A DNA stretch of 64,000 nt. It comes from Amoebidium appalachense (lineage: Eukaryota > Ichthyosporea). The notes below the pieces were generated by a model. That model made no database searches, was not told where the DNA came from, and saw only the letters and a list, made by a program, of their open reading frames with translations. The stretch is taken from assembly GCA_963693365.1 (NCBI GenBank), contig CAVNZM010000004.1, forward strand, positions 14,508,001 to 14,572,000, given 5' to 3'. This document shows positions 13,785 to 24,942 of the stretch, piece after piece (within the stretch, counting starts at the first letter, position 1; each line of letters begins with the position of its first letter). Made by a program: the position numbers and the translations under genes.

Positions 13785-14568
13785 AAAACGAAAACAAAAA
13801 AAAAACACCCTGTACAACAAATAGACATACAGTGCCCAACACGCACCGCTTTCATCTGCCGGCTGGTCCTCGACCTGTTTCCTGTGGAAGTTGCCCATGT
13901 CGATGTACACTGCATCCTTATCGTACACTATGTCGCCTATGTCCGCCATGGGCGCATACAGAAGACGCTCACGCTCATTGAGTGTGCGCTGGGGGGGGAG
14001 GGGGTAGGGGGAGTGGGGAGGGGGTATTGAGTGCGCATCATGTGAAGACCAAAAGTTCCTGTGATTGCCCTTATTCTACGAACACAAGCAAACGAACAAA
14101 CACACAGGCACACGCCCATCCACACCCATACGGCACACACACATGCCACTCTAGGTCGTGGGCCTGACCTCTCTAGTGTATGTGCTCTGTGGCATGTATA
14201 ATCTCGTGCGCATGTCTTGCCACCGTGCTGTGTGCACTCGCCAGGGGCATGGTTCCTAACCACTGCAATGCCCACAACGCATCTGGCACATACACGTGAC
14301 CCACACGCAGGGTTCACATGATAAGACACCAACTAACTTTGTGTGTGTGTGTGTGTGTGTGCGTGTGTGTGTGTGTGTGTGTGGTGTATGTGTGTGCGTG
14401 TGTGTGGGCCCACCTTCTTCTGCTTGTCGGGCAGAGGGCAGGGGTCTGCCATGAACGACACTGCCTTCATGTAGAAGTCCCCACAGCCTGTCACGTGCAC
14501 CTGCACACCCAGTGCTCAGTCCATTATCCAACCCCATTTGCCCTCCATATACCACCCAATCAAACATA

Positions 14569-14606
<38 letters not shown>

Positions 14607-15917
14607 AAAAAAGAAAAAAAGAAAAAAGAGAAAAGAAAAGAAAGAAAGAAAAAAAAAACCCCCCAAACAGACAACAGCATGCCCACTGCCCCCCAGCTTG
14701 CCACGGGAGCCAATCAATGCACCGCACGTGGCTGTGGCTGCATATTGCATCCACAGCCCCTTTGGCCTCGATGTACACAGGCAAACAACACTTCACTCTC
14801 ATGTCCCGACACGTCTATCGGGTAGAGAAGAAGGGGGGTGGGGGGTAGAATGACAGCATACGAGGTACACATGCACGACGGAGCCACAAAGTATGCATCA
14901 TAAGTTTTTTTTTTGTTTTTTTTTTTTGGTGGTGGTGGTGGGGGGGGGGGGGGGGGGGACACCTTAAAGTGGGACTTTAGGTGGGTGCCCCTGCAATAGC
15001 CATATAAGGAGATGGTGCGGTCACACTTGGGGTTGCGCCTCTTCTCCTCCGGGTCAGTCAGGTCCTAAGGGGGACGTGAGGCAAGGGCCCAGTCAGATCG
15101 TGCGAGGGATGCGAGGTATAGCCGGGCATGGAGTGTGCCGGCCGAGATTGTGATTACTGGGTATGCGGGTGGGCTGTGTCTGCGGGTCCCAATACGTGGT
15201 GGGTTCATCTATGCATACGTGCATATGCCTTGACCACATAGTTGCGTCTGCTTGTGCCCATCCTTGTGTGTGTGCGTGTGTGTACGCACACGTTTGTGTA
15301 TTTTTCTCTCGTCACTCGTCTCCCATTTTCAATTATATTCTCTCTCACTCTCTTTCCTCCTCTCTTGTTCTTTATCCCCCCCCCCCCCCCCCCCCCCCCC
15401 CCCTGTATGTGTATGTGTGTTTATTTTGCACGTGCGCACCTCGAATCTGTCAGCCAGCACGTAGGGGTGTGCTCCTCTCCACGTCATTGGGCGGAATTTC
15501 ATGACGGAAATGAACCGTGACAGGTTAAGCACCTCATTCTTGGGGTACCTAGAAGGTTAAAGTTAGCACCTCATTCTTGGGGTACCCAAAAGTTTATTGT
15601 TAAAAGGTTGAAGTTAGCATCACATTTTTGGGGTACCTAAAGGGGTTAATGTTAGCACCTCGTTCTTGGGGTACCTAAAAGGGTTAAGTTAGCGCCTCAT
15701 TCTTGGGGTACCTAAATGGATAAAGTTGGAATGCAACACACAGCAAGGCCAAGCAAGCAACACCACCTAGGGCTCTACATGCACTGAGCATGGGCCATCG
15801 TGATGGCACACACGTGGCAGAGGTCAACCCATGGAGGTGAGGAAGGCCTTGGTGCCTGCTGGTGAGACACATGCACACACACACACCTCCCCCCCCCTCC
15901 CTCCCCCCCCCCCCCCT

Positions 15918-15948
<31 letters not shown>

Positions 15949-16788
15949 TGCAGCCCAGGGACAAACATATGTGTATCATGGGGGCATGGGGCTGTTACTT
16001 GTTGTTGATGAGGCCCGACAGGTAGAACAGCTTGGCCCCCTGGTATATCTCCGTCCAGAACCTGAAAGGGGGTGAAGTCAGCACTGAGGGATAGTGGGTG
16101 GGCCCCAGGGTGCAGATAGGCGGCCAGGGATGTCTGAGTGCTGCAAAGGCATCCTGCATGCACGTGCACAGGCAGACACACCGACCGAGAGATGCACCCC
16201 AGCAATATGAACAGTCGGCCAGCCACAATTGGGCTTGTGTGCAGAGGAGGCCAGCCAGAAACCATCCGGGGAGCACAGCACACAGCCACATCCCCGTGCC
16301 TGCACGTGCACGCACCTGTGCTTGAGGCGTTTCTTTGTGGTTCTGAGCTGCTTGTTGTTCTTGAACAGGTCCAGGTGCGTCAGGACCCCCTAGCAACAGC
16401 CAGTCAGATACCACCACAGTGCCGTGTTTTGATTGGCCAAATGCACATCATATCTCTCAAACCAATTACTGCCCTGCTTCCCTCCCCCCCCCCCCCCCCC
16501 GGCCCCCCCCGGCCCCCCCCCCCCCCCCCCAAAAAAAAAAGGAAAGAAAAAAGTAAAAAAAAACCACCAGAGCACAGCTGCACAGGCATGCACACCACAA
16601 AGACAAACACGATGACACGCAAACGGATGTATGCATGCATGTGCGTACGCAGACACACACAGGCACACGCACAGGGACAAACCCACAAGTTATCTTCCCC
16701 AAAACCCCCCACCTGGTCGTGCCTACCCACACTTCCTGTCCTCCTGTGCCCTCGCACCCTCGCTCTGGCTTTCTTCTCTCCCTTTTCT

Positions 16789-16824
<36 letters not shown>

Positions 16825-17262
16825 CGTTGTTCATCTTGTGCGTATACTGGAAGAAGGAAGGGGGAGGAAGGGGGGGGGGGGGGGGGGGGGGGTGCTCACC
16901 ATGACTCTTGGAAAGCCGTGGACCTGAGCAATATTCAAAAACTCAAATGTCTCCTGCAAAGAGCCAGCCGTCAGTAAGCCAAAGAATGAGACAGGGGAGA
17001 AGGGGGATGGGTGTGGACGGGGAGCTGGCTACACGGAGAGAAAACCAAAGAGCACCGCTCAATGCCCCTGGATGTATTTGGTTACACGTTACAAACCATG
17101 GATAAGTTCCGAATACCCTAAATACATTATAGATGGCTGCTGTGTGCCTGCTAGATATCTGCAACTATTGGATAGGGGTGCTGTGTGTGTGTTGTGTGTG
17201 TGTGCATACGGCACGTGTGTGAGCATACATCAATCTCTCGGTCGTGTGCCTGTGCACAAGCA

Positions 17263-17313
<51 letters not shown>

Positions 17314-18132
17314 GTGTATGTGTGTGTGTCTGTGTGCGCGCATGGGCAAATGTTCCAAGCAATGGTCTAAGTTAACATGTACAGATGCAAGTGTCTGTAT
17401 GGATGTAGGGTTTGTGTGTTGTGTGTATGTGAGCTGGTGCGAGTTGTGTGTGTGTGTGTGTGAGCGTGTGTGAGTGAGTTTGTGAGTGTGTGTGTGCGCA
17501 CGCGCCTGCACATGCATGTGTGACTGTGCGTGTGTATGCGCGTGTCCGCACACGCGTGTCTTTCTTGTGTGTGGGTGTGTATGCATGTACGACTGTTTGT
17601 GTGAGTGTTTCTACGTGTTTCTGTGGATGGGTGTACGCGCCTGTGTGTGTGCATGTGCAACTGTGTTTCTCCATTTGTGCATGTGAGTGTGCGCAAGCGC
17701 ATGCGCGCGTGTGTATGTGTGCGATTGTGCATGTGCGATTGTGTGTGTGTGCGTGTGCGAGATAGAGCGAGTGTATGTGTGTATGTGAGTGTGTGTGTGA
17801 AAAGAGTGTGTGTTGTGTGTATGTGTGCGTACGTGTGGGCGCTTTTGTGTATGTGTTAGTAGTGTGTGCGCTTTTGCTTAAGCAATCATGTGTCTGCGTA
17901 TGGGTGTGCCTGTGCCTGTGCCTGTGCCTGCAAGCACTTACCATCTCGAAGCCGAAGGAGGCATCGACCATGAGCAGCACCAGGTCGGCCACCTTGCTCA
18001 CATCGATCATCGTGTTGAGCTCACTGCCACACTCGATGAACGTCAGCCGCCGCTTCTTGCCTGCACATCCACGGTGGGGGGGGGTGGGGGGGGGGGGGGG
18101 GGGGGTGGTTGGTTGGTTGGTGGGGGGAGGAA

Positions 18133-18180
<48 letters not shown>

Positions 18181-18919
18181 GGAGGAAGAAGGAGGGCGGG
18201 GCAGGGGGGGGGGGGGGGGGGAGGAGGGGGAGTGGGTGGAATAGCAGAGGGAGGGGGGAGAGAGGGGGTGGAGGAAGAAGGAGGGCGGGGCAGGGGGGGG
18301 GGGGGGGGGGAGGAGGGGGAGTGGGTTGAATAGCGAAGGGAGGGGGGGAGAGAGGGGGTGGAGGAAGAAGGAGGGCGGGGCAGGGGGGAGGGGGGAGGAG
18401 GGGAAGTGGGTGGAATAGCGGAGGGAGGGAGGGAAGAGGGGGTATAGGAAGAAGGAGGGCGGGGCAGGGGGAGGAGGGGGGGGGGGGGGGGGGGAGGAGG
18501 CGGAGTGGGTGGAATATAAAGGCGAAGGAAGGGGAAGGAAAGAAGGGGGGAGGGGGGATGGGGGGGCGGGGGGAGGGGGGCAGGGAGCAGCAAGAGACAT
18601 GGAATGGGCCATAGGGTGGCATGGCCAGTCAGCAGGGGCGGGTGGGGCATGCGGCACCATGTAGAAAGAAATAAAAAGGAAGGGCATCTTCAGGTTGGAA
18701 CGATGGAAAAGCATGCAGAGAAGCGGGGCCATGGATTGGGTGGAAGGCCATAGAACAGCCAGCAAGTACCAAGGGCACGTGGGCCGGGGGGGACATGCAG
18801 TTGCCGTGTGTGTGAGCGCATATGTGGGTGAGTGCGAGCGTGTGTGTGTCTGTCTGTGTGCCCCGTGCATGTGCATGCATGCACAGGGCATACAAGCACG
18901 GGTGCACACCCGTACATGC

Positions 18920-18968
<49 letters not shown>

Positions 18969-19915
18969 TGCCCGTGTCTTCGTGTGCACGTTTGAGTGAG
19001 CGTGCATGCATGCGTATGGCGCACGTGTGTGTCTGTGTGTGTGTGTGTACACGTGCATGAGTGAGTGTGCAGGTGCATTTTGACAGATCCGAGAGCGCAT
19101 ATTGCATGTGCATATATACTGGGGCATGCCAATAGATTGAACTAGCACAGGCACAGTCAAGCACCTAGAAGCCAACTCCACGTGTGTGTGCATGTGTTTG
19201 TGTCCGTGTGTGCGCATGCGTGTGAACATGTTTGCCTGTGTGTGCGCATGTATGTGTGTGCGCGCGCATGTGTGTGTGTGTCTGTGTGTGTGTGGACACG
19301 TGGTGTGTGCATGCCTGCACGTGCACGTACCCGAGACCACCGTGATAGGCCCCTTGACCTCGGCCACATTCTGCTTTGTGAATCTCTTGATCAGCGACTT
19401 GATCAGCATCGTCTTGCCCACCTGCAGTGCACGTGTCAGCCACGTGCTGTCACCATGGCAACAAACCATGCCCCCCCCCCCCCCCCCTCCCCCCTCCCCC
19501 CACACCCACACCCACACCCACAGTGGGGGCGGGGGAAGGGGAGTAGGGGGGAGGAAGAAAGGGAGAGAGCGGAGAGTATGGGATAGCAGGTGATTACCTT
19601 TGGGGGGCCAACCACAGCCACAACCACCGGGGGGGGCTCTACTGGAGCCCTGTCAGGCAGGGGGATGTGGTGTTTCTTGGTGTCCAGGTCAAGTTTGCGC
19701 CGGGCATGACGGGCGGCACTCACAGCACTGTTGTAGCCAAACGCCTGGGGGGGGGGGGGGGGGGGGGGGGGGGAGGTAAGCATGGCACACGGGAAGAGGG
19801 GGAGGGGGGGGGAGGGGAGGGGGGAGAAAGGGGGGAGGCAGAAAACGAGCCAGAAATGTGTGTGGTGTGTGTGCCTGTGCCTTTGGGTGCGTGTGTGTCT
19901 GTGTGTGTGTGTGTG

Positions 19916-19951
<36 letters not shown>

Positions 19952-20048
19952 CTTTGTATGTGTGCATGTGTATGTGTGTGCATACGCGCATACAGGCACA
20001 TGTGTTTACTTGTCTGTGTGTGTGCATGAAGATGTCTTTGCATGTGTT

Positions 20049-20107
<59 letters not shown>

Positions 20108-20281
20108 GTGTGTGTGTGTGTGTGTGCGTGTGTGGTCACATGCAGACGTGTGCTGTTTTTTGTGAATGAATTGCTTATGTGCTTGTGTGAGTGTGATTGT
20201 GTACTTGTATGAGTGCGGGTTGTGCATGTGTGCAGATGCACGTGTTCGTATCATGTGAATGCAGGGGATGGGCCGAGGACA

Positions 20282-20327
<46 letters not shown>

Positions 20328-20476
20328 AGAGGAATAAAGAAATGGGGGGCTAGAGAGAGAGAGAGGGAGGGAGAAAGAAAGGGAGAGGGGAGTGGGGGGG
20401 GGAGGGAGAGTAAGAGTGAGAGAGGGAGAGGGAGATAGAGGGGGAGGGGGGGAGAAAAGAGAGGGAGGGGGGAGGA

Positions 20477-20568
<92 letters not shown>

Positions 20569-21071
20569 AATGAAAAGGCACGGGGACAGAGACAGACACA
20601 CACGATGAGGCACGGACAGAAAGGCCTTGTGTGCCCGTGCTGGCCGTACACAATGAATGCACGTGCTAAGAAGCACACAAAAACCTCCCATTCTTGTGCC
20701 CCCCCCTCCCCTCTCCCTCCCAACACACACACGCACACACCACTGGCTCATAAGAGCCTCGCTCACAGACACACACAGACACAGACACAGACACAGAAAC
20801 AGACAAACGCACACATGCGCACACACGCGCGCACGCACACACACACACACACATACGTAGACACAGACAAGCAAGCAAGGAGGCACTCGCCTTCGGGTTG
20901 AACTGGTTCTCATGTTTGTTCTTTTTCTTTTCTTTCTTCTTGGCACTGGGCCCTGCACAAAAAAACCGTGTTAGGATTCACACACGGGAGAGTCGCCATG
21001 AACGAGGTGTAGTGGGGTAGGTGGGTGGGTGGGTGATGGTGGTGGTGGTGGTGGTGGTGTGTGTGTGTGTG

Positions 21072-21118
<47 letters not shown>

Positions 21119-21823
21119 AGGGGAGGGGGAAAGGAGAAGCAAGTGTGGGTAGGCGTGGTGGTGTGGTTTTGGTACGATAGGGGAGGGAAGAAGCGGGGTT
21201 GGGGTGGTGAGTGTATTTGAGTCGAAGTTATTGTGAATTGTGAATGGTGATGTGCACAACTGAGTGCGAGTGTGAGTGCAAGTGAGAGTGAGAGTGTGAG
21301 TGTGTTTGAGTAGGTGTGTGTGTGTGCGCGTGAATAGGTGTTTTTGTGAATGCATGTGTGTGCCCCTGTGATTCACACCTTTAAGGGTGCGTGCCTGAGC
21401 ACAAGCTTTTAAAAGTGTATGCATGTCGTGTGCATGCCTGTGCAGTGTCTGCCGTTCCCGACGTGCATGTGTGGGTGGGCACGTGATTGTGAAACAGACA
21501 AGTGTTTGTTATATACTCAATTAAAACGCAACAATTAAAATGGGTGTGGGGAGTTGTATGCTGTGGCCACGCAACGCTTGTGAGCCCCCTTTGAGTGCGC
21601 AATTGCATGTATATGTGTGCCTGTGGAGAATATAACCATCCAAATGCAACCAGCCACATGCTCTCGGCCAAGCACAAGGGTGCGTGTGCGTGTGTGTTTG
21701 CGTCATAAGTGTGTGCTTGGCGTGTGTACAGCAGTTGTCTGCATGCTCGTGAGTACGTGTGTGCCTTTTTACACAAGTGTCCACAGATATCGGCGTGTAA
21801 GTGTGTGCGTAATGCTTGTGGGC

Positions 21824-21880
<57 letters not shown>

Positions 21881-22124
21881 TGTGTGCGTGTGTGTGTGTG
21901 CGTGCGTGCGTGCGTGCACGCTGGAGCGTGTGCATGCCCTCGTTGAGGTATGGGTGTGTCCCCGTGTGTATGTGATCGTATGTGCGTGTGCCTGTGTGTC
22001 CACTTGCGTGCATATTCCTGCATGTTCCCGTGCGTGCCTGCCTCGTGTGCGTGCGAGTTGCCTGGCCCAGAGGGCACGCACCGGCCTGGGGCTTCTGGTG
22101 GCCCTTGTTGACCTGCTGCTCCAT
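3623..22124 (-). CDS. BMS1: BMS1, ribosome biogenesis GTPase (30 exons)
   Basis: BMS1 is a nucleolar GTPase of the small-subunit processome that acts with Rcl1 in 40S maturation. The joined product is about 1,297 residues, against 1,282 in human. It has a basic N-terminus, then a P-loop GPPKVGKT (residues 81-88) split by intron 3, a THLD G4-like motif near residue 176, the middle AARP2CN-type region, an acidic exon (about 365-696), and the C-terminal domain with motifs such as [16 protein letters not shown] and GWRRFQT. All introns but one end in canonical GT-AG; intron 2 uses GC-AG. Phases agree across every junction except the last, which is uncertain. The start at 22124 gives a short lysine/glutamine-rich N-terminus like other BMS1 proteins. 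A CRE/CCAAT promoter lies 180-210 bases upstream. Identity is near certain; the extreme C-terminus is not. Confidence 0.96.
4614..4700. repeat. Three-copy ~30-bp repeat in BMS1 intron 29 flank
   Basis: Imperfect tandem units contain a GGTTGCACGTGCACACAAG-like core. They lie in the intron just upstream (in the sense direction) of exon 29. Confidence 0.75.
5004..5120. repeat. (GT)n array in BMS1 intron 28
   Basis: Nearly pure (GT)n on the plus strand, that is (CA)n in the sense of BMS1. Similar arrays in other BMS1 introns lie at 3713-3787, 5268-5330, 5781-5874, 6869-6935 (CA on plus), 7047-7090, 10190-10255, 11041-11114, 14340-14382 and 20053-20127. Confidence 0.95.
7339..7429. repeat. Two-copy tandem duplication in BMS1 intron 24
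   Basis: Two direct copies of a unit of about 46-48 bases share ATAAGGAGCCATGCATCC and a following TTCCTAGCCTATATGTGC. They lie just downstream (sense direction) of the exon 24 donor. Confidence 0.9.
8215..8441. repeat. Long (GT)n array with GC interruptions, BMS1 intron 22
   Basis: About 85 bases of pure GT are followed by about 140 bases of alternating purine-pyrimidine sequence with CG and CAT interruptions. It lies immediately downstream (sense) of exon 22. Sequence of this kind readily adopts Z-DNA. Confidence 0.95.
11238..11335. repeat. Three-copy ~33-bp tandem repeat, BMS1 intron 15
   Basis: Three units share GGCCAGAAACAGAGCACAG followed by CAGCAGGCATCAG. They begin about 12 bases inside the intron after the exon 15 donor. 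Confidence 0.9.
12463..13458 (-). other. BMS1: BMS1 exon 13, large acidic exon
   Basis: This 996-base exon encodes about 331 residues. They begin with [12 protein letters not shown] and become a long Glu/Asp-rich, probably disordered linker with interspersed KRRK clusters. BMS1 proteins have a variable acidic linker at this place, between the AARP2CN-type region and the C-terminal domain. It is by far the longest exon of the gene; the others are 43-181 bases. Its acceptor region is tandemly duplicated (28-bp unit, 13454-13509). The donor at 12462 leaves one base that joins exon 14 to give GAT (Asp). Confidence 0.93.
13454..13509. repeat. 28-bp tandem duplication containing the exon 13 splice acceptor
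   Basis: The unit GTCACCTGACATGCACCAT plus about nine following bases occurs twice, offset by 28 bases. In the BMS1 sense direction each copy carries GCATGTCAG followed by GTGAC, so the 3' splice site of exon 13 is present in duplicate. The copy nearer the exon is the one that preserves the reading frame. Confidence 0.85.
15530..15725. repeat. Five-copy tandem repeat containing the exon 9 splice acceptor
   Basis: Five imperfect units of about 40-60 bases share CTCATTCTTGGGGTACCTA. The unit closest to the exon spans the real intron/exon junction at 15548. In the sense direction it reads a TAG acceptor, then GTACCCC AAG AAT GAG GTG. The other four units, at about 15575, 15630, 15670 and 15705, repeat the acceptor plus the first six to eight codons inside the intron. 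Confidence 0.9.
17180..17870. repeat. Degenerate TG/CG-alternating tract, BMS1 intron 5
   Basis: About 690 bases of mostly alternating TG with CG, CATG and GAG interruptions fill most of the intron upstream of exon 6. No coding potential was seen; translations are Cys-Val runs or His-Thr runs. Confidence 0.85.
18175..18520. repeat. G-rich minisatellite, ~80-90 bp unit, BMS1 intron 4
   Basis: Four to five units share GGTGGAGGAAGAAGGAGGGC followed by GGGGCAGG, a G-run of variable length and then AGTGGGT(T/G)GAATAGC. Variation between copies is mostly G-run length. It sits in the intron between exons 4 and 5, next to other poly-G runs. Confidence 0.85.
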
Positions 22125-22304
22125 GGCTGCGGGGGGGCGCCACGTGCCCTGTGCCACGTGCTTGGGTGTGTGCTGCGCTACACTGGGTTATATACGGCTA
22201 CCAACAAGCAGACAGCTAACTCCTAGAGCGACTAAACCAATTATAGTTGTGTGCACCGCCAGACTGATCGACTGAAGCACATGTGCACTGATGGCTCAAT
22301 CTGA

Positions 22305-22337
22305 TGACGTCATGCAAGAGGGTATTCGCCAATCAGC
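22305..22337 (-). promoter_or_regulatory. BMS1 promoter elements: CRE palindrome and CCAAT box
   Basis: A perfect TGACGTCA palindrome lies at 22305-22312 and CCAATCAGC at 22329-22337, about 180-215 bases upstream of the BMS1 start codon. The same pair occurs in the other two promoter regions of this window. bZIP (CREB/ATF-type) and NF-Y binding are inferred from the known consensus sequences. No clear TATA box was seen. Confidence 0.6.
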
Positions 22338-22985
22338 GCTGCCCAATAGAATAGATCTATTGGAGATCTGGATGTACTCGGCATACGCGTACGTGCACCG
22401 TTTACAAACATGCACACTGGGAGTGTTCGTCGCGAGTAGTATACGTAGAACTTTGGCCGCCGTGAGCGTATACACGCTGCCGGTCGCTGCGTTTTGTATA
22501 CGACGTATATACACGGGAATGTGTGGATGTGTGTATGGACGTACACATCGGTCTGCGGTGCACGTGCACGTGCGCAGCCAGCAAATTTTTAAAGTCCGGC
22601 CCGCCGATATGCAAATGGCCAGGAACCTTTTTCGACTCCCGCCTAGGCCTACGCGCGGAGTGTGTCTCTGGTACATCCAGCACTGTGACATACGTGGTAG
22701 TGGTTGATGTTGAAGTGCATACATACGTATGTATTAGACTATGTATGTATACGTGTACTGCCAGGCGGTGTGCCCATGATCGATCTCTCGAGGGTCTAGC
22801 TAGCTCTCAGAGTTAAACGGAGTAATGGTGAGCAAAATATCAGTGATGAGCTCGAGGGTCATGCTTGTGGGCACGATGGGCACAAGCTTTCTGTCCAACC
22901 GTGTTGGGGTTGGGGGAAAGGGAGGTAACACGTGTGTGTGTGTGAAGTGTGGTGTGTACATGTGTGTATGTGCGTGCGTGCGTGC

Positions 22986-23016
<31 letters not shown>

Positions 23017-23044
23017 TGAATATTTGCGTGTGTGGGGAGAGGGG

Positions 23045-23078
<34 letters not shown>

Positions 23079-23737
23079 CAATAGCATATTATAAACCAAG
23101 GAGCCATTTTTGCAAGCTACTGGATCGAGACTCTTTGGCTGGTGCGGAGACTCAGCGGCAGTCGAGCCCAAGCTCACAACAGTGCATGGCACCAAATAGA
23201 GCTGATAAAATTTATTTGCGTCCATCACATGGCCATATTACATGGCTCCTATTTCCACAATCATCTGCAAGTGTTTACTACGTAAGAAGACTCGTGTCAG
23301 CTGCATCGATGCACAGCCAAATGCGACATAAGCCTTTCCCCCAAACCCTCCGGGACCCCCCCCCGCACCCATTCACATGGTTATGTATGTCCATTCGATA
23401 CGAAGTGCTGCCAGCGTCTACCACCCTAAGTGTGGCACGTGGGAGGTGGGTGTATTGAAAAAAGGGAAATAGGGGGTGTGAAAGCGAACCCTAAGACGGG
23501 TGTGATGTGTGTATGCCTAGTGACCCGATAAACACTTGAAAGGTATGAAGAGATTCTGATGTAAAAAAAGACAAAATAAAAAACTAAAACTAAAAAACGG
23601 GAAAACATCCCCAGTGTCCTAACGCCTTCGCAGATATGTGTGCACATGTACGTGCGTTCCCCTGCACGGTGCTTTGAAATTCACCTCAGAAGTCACCCTG
23701 CTGCTGATTGGCTGTGCCTGTGGGGCAACCATGAGGG

Positions 23738-24167
23738 TCAATACACATCCTACTCCCTATTGGTCAATACCCATCCTACTCCCTATTGGTAAATACACAT
23801 CCTACTCCCCTATTGGTAAATACACATCCTACTCCCTATTGGTCAATACCCATCCTACTCCCTATTGGTAAATACACATCCTACTCCCCTATTGATCAAT
23901 ACACATCCTACTCCCTATTGGTCAATACACATCCTACTCCCCTATTGATCAATACACATCCTACTCCCTATTGGTCAATACACATCCTACTCCCCTATTG
24001 ATCAATACACATCCTACTCCCTATTGATCAATACACATCCTACTCCCTATTGGTCAATACACATCATACTCCCTATTGGTCAATACACATCCTACTCCCC
24101 TATTGATCAATGCACATCCTACTCCCTATTGATCAATACACATCCTACTCCCCTATTCGCACGTACC
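23738..24167. repeat. 26-27 bp minisatellite, about 16 copies
   Basis: Units read TCAATACACATCCTACTCCC followed by TATTGG or TATTGATC. Copies differ chiefly at GGTC versus GATC versus GGTA and in three or four C's. Many units contain ATTGG, the reverse complement of a CCAAT box. There are no unique spacers, so it is not a CRISPR array. Confidence 0.95.
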
Positions 24168-24760
24168 CATCTACTCCCCTATTCGCACATACATCCCTGC
24201 CCGTGCTCACTTTCTCTCCCACAACCACCTGTAACACATCCTTGCTACCTGGCGTGCGAATGCACATAGACTTTTCGCACACACAAGCAAAGGCCCTTCA
24301 ACCACCCACACACAACCACACAGGCAGACACACGCCCCACGGAGAATCCAGCGTGCACGCACACACACAGTTAAACACATTGGAACACTGTGAAGAACTT
24401 GATGCTGACCCCCCCCCCAAAAAAAAGGGAAGGGGAAAACAAAAAAAACCACCCGACGAATTAGTCTGCCTGTTAGTGCATGTGCAACCGTGTGTTTACA
24501 AGGACGGATGAGTATGTATGTGTACGTCAGCTCGAATGCGCTTGTTTGTGTGGGTGAACATGTGTGTGTAGAAGTGCCCAAGTGACTGTGTGTGTGTGTG
24601 TGTGTGACTCTGTTATGTGGATGTGCGCCTGTGTGTAAATATGTGTGTTGATGCCTGTACTAAGTCAGTGTGCTGGTGGATGTAAGCGTGTGTGGCCGTG
24701 GGTGTGTCGGAGTTTGTTTTCGTGCTTGTGTGCTTCGTTTGTAAGCGCACAAACCCATGC

Positions 24761-24765
<5 letters not shown>

Positions 24766-24825
<60 letters not shown>

Positions 24826-24871
24826 GGCGCGCGTGTGTGTATGTGCGTGTGCGCGTCTGCGTGCCTGCGTG

Positions 24872-24935
<64 letters not shown>
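24766..24935. repeat. Double (GT)n array beside TFIIA gamma exon 2
   Basis: Two GT arrays flank a GC-rich alternating segment. The right end lies eight bases from the donor of TFIIA gamma exon 2, so in the sense direction the intron starts GTAGGGGC and then runs into (CA)n. Confidence 0.95.
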
Positions 24936-24936
<1 letters not shown>

Positions 24937-24942
24937 CCCTAC

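Larger units (their letters stand above)
13847..22124 (-). other. BMS1: BMS1 exons 1-12 (GTPase and middle domains)
   Basis: Exon coordinates, 5' to 3' on the minus strand: 22124-22082, 20952-20891, 19744-19598, 19421-19331, 18060-17942, 16953-16900, 16389-16316, 16061-15999, 15548-15440, 15064-14963, 14500-14414, 13988-13847. Each was placed by an AG acceptor, a GT donor (GC for exon 2), matching phase and residue-by-residue family similarity. Exons 3-7 encode the GTP-binding core (GPPKVGKT, then a [11 protein letters not shown] switch-like segment, then THLD). Exon 8 ends in two codon bases (AA) that are completed by the G starting exon 9. The acceptor of exon 3 abuts a poly-C tract of about 30 bases. 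Confidence 0.93.
22338..24942. other. Intergenic region between BMS1 and TFIIA gamma
   Basis: No gene was recognised. The region contains a (GT)n plus poly-G block near 22985-23077, the minisatellite at 23738-24167 and a short C(n)A(n) block at 24410-24427. The unfound last coding exon of TFIIA gamma should lie in the right part of this interval. Several open frames of 100-140 codons overlap on both strands at 22.3-23.2 kb, but none resembles a known family. Confidence 0.5.

Noticed and set aside
22291-22724. Overlapping 138- and 142-codon frames on both strands
   Set aside because: Both strands are open in a GC-skewed promoter region; neither product resembles any family.
22800-23228. Minus-strand 142-codon frame as the missing TFIIA gamma last exon or a separate gene
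   Set aside because: It contains a poly-Pro and His-Thr run from repeats; the ends do not resemble a TFIIA gamma tail.
23738-24167. CRISPR-like array
   Set aside because: Units abut without unique spacers, and the sequence is eukaryotic.
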